A model generated the notes under the pieces. That model worked only from the letters and a program-made list of their open reading frames with translations, was not told the DNA's origin and did not search any database. A stretch of DNA of 64,000 bases, from NCBI GenBank assembly GCA_910574015.1, contig CAJSYQ010000008.1:43684-107683 (forward strand), in the 5' to 3' direction. The DNA comes from Eubacteriaceae bacterium. GTDB lineage: Bacteria; Bacillota; Clostridia; Lachnospirales; Lachnospiraceae. Of the stretch, positions 63,460-64,000 are shown piece by piece. The position numbers and the translations under genes were made by a program. The number at the start of each line of letters is the position of its first letter. Position 1 is the first letter of the stretch.

Positions 63460-63957
63460 TCATTTGCACACCATGCATACTTTCTTAAAAATTAACATTC
63501 CGTTACCATAAGGGTCATCCTCCGCCCCAAATTCTTCCTTAACAAATTCATAACCATTCTTTTCAAGAACTCTCACAGAAGCATTATTTCCACGCATGAC
63601 ACGCCCATATAAAATATTTATTCCAAAAGCTCTTGTGATAAACTCTGTCATAGCTTTTACTAATTCAGAAGCATACCCATTTCCACTGTACTTTTTACAT
63701 ATCCCGTAACCTATTTCTACCTCGCCAGGATTTCCGTCCACCTCATTTACACCTGTATCGCCTATCAACTCGCCTGTTGCTTTCAAATCAACAGCTAATA
63801 CATATGGTAAATGTCTGCCATTCACGCAGTGTATATAAAATTTGATTGCTCCTTGAGCTTCTTCCATATCTGCATAGCTTTCATTTGGAATCCACCTCCT
63901 AATATATAAGTGTAGGGTTTCAGTACCCAACAGCCAGTTGGGACTTCTCCCTCTCAT
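63460..63957 (-). CDS. GNAT acetyltransferase with internal deletion
   Basis: A 165-residue frame resembling RimJ-like acetyltransferases. The acetyl-CoA region (EIGYGICKKYSGNGYASELVKAM) and the C-terminal NNASVRVLEKNGYEF are intact. Usual family members have about 25-30 more residues between the N-terminal T-E-R-L-x-L-R-R-W stretch and the W-x-P-x-x-S segment; here RRW runs straight into IPNESY, so an internal deletion has probably removed beta1-alpha1. Activity is doubtful. The start is also unclear. Confidence 0.6.
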   Translation of the reverse strand: MRGRSPNWLLGTETLHLYIRRWIPNESYADMEEAQGAIKFYIHCVNGRHLPYVLAVDLKATGELIGDTGVNEVDGNPGEVEIGYGICKKYSGNGYASELVKAMTEFITRAFGINILYGRVMRGNNASVRVLEKNGYEFVKEEFGAEDDPYGNGMLIFKKVCMVCK

Positions 63958-64000
63958 TGTTTAAGCTGTATAATGATTAGGCATCGGTCTGACATTATTC

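Noticed and set aside
1..64000. CRISPR array, tRNA, rRNA, insertion sequence or prophage genes
   Set aside because: No regular spaced repeats, cloverleaf sequences, transposase or phage structural motifs were found on either strand.

Overview
The window reads as chromosomal DNA of a flagellated, Gram-positive anaerobe of the Clostridia, most likely family Lachnospiraceae. The reasons are the SCIFF peptide with its radical SAM maturase, the order mbl-flgF-flgG-flgJ, the secA-prfB block with a long-form hpf upstream, many C_GCAxxG/GPH/GH127-type gut genes, an Agr-type quorum-sensing locus and strong GGAGG ribosome binding sites throughout. No rRNA, tRNA, CRISPR array, insertion sequence or phage gene was seen. 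This is a reading by eye, with no database search.

Layout. 0-13.5 kb is mainly housekeeping: the start of chorismate synthase, a CheX-like/CheY pair, a leftward operon secA-prfB-cheW-hom (prfB carries a programmed frameshift), hpf, an NlpC/P60 wall hydrolase, a YjfB-like peptide, RidA, a CvfB-like S1 protein, yvyF and comFC. 13.5-19 kb holds recD2 and the mbl-flgF-flgG-flgJ cluster. 19-26.5 kb holds the SCIFF system (scfA, 49 codons, and scfB), an O-antigen-ligase-like protein, a patatin-like lipase, an L,D-transpeptidase, rsmH and an orphan coiled-coil protein. 26.5-30 kb has a GH127 arabinofuranosidase, a C_GCAxxG_C_C protein and purC.

30-54 kb is the accessory part. It contains a BspA-type leucine-rich protein behind a frameshifted subtilase gene, a divergent HxlR/radical SAM pair with a candidate operator, and a leftward run of sugar isomerase, xylulokinase, a KASIII-like enzyme lacking the usual catalytic His and a six-helix chemoreceptor. 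Next is a complete Agr system (agrB, a 42-residue agrD with a Ser-based ring, a GHKL kinase, a LytTR regulator and two XRE regulators). A five-gene operon of exported proteins follows: InlB-repeat/LRR, Ig-like, LRR, subtilase fused to a zinc-hydrolase-like domain, LRR.

54-63 kb is one leftward hexuronate operon: GPH transporter, HAD phosphatase, GH3 glycosidase, uxuA, uxaC, SDR mannonate oxidoreductase, KDPG aldolase and KDG kinase. Together these take glucuronate-type sugars to pyruvate and glyceraldehyde-3-phosphate. The window ends with a GNAT acetyltransferase that seems to have lost an internal segment.

The best candidates for something undescribed are the KASIII/six-helix MCP pair, the surface-protein operon with its subtilase-plus-metal-domain fusion and its two LRR paralogs, and the Ser-lactone Agr peptide.
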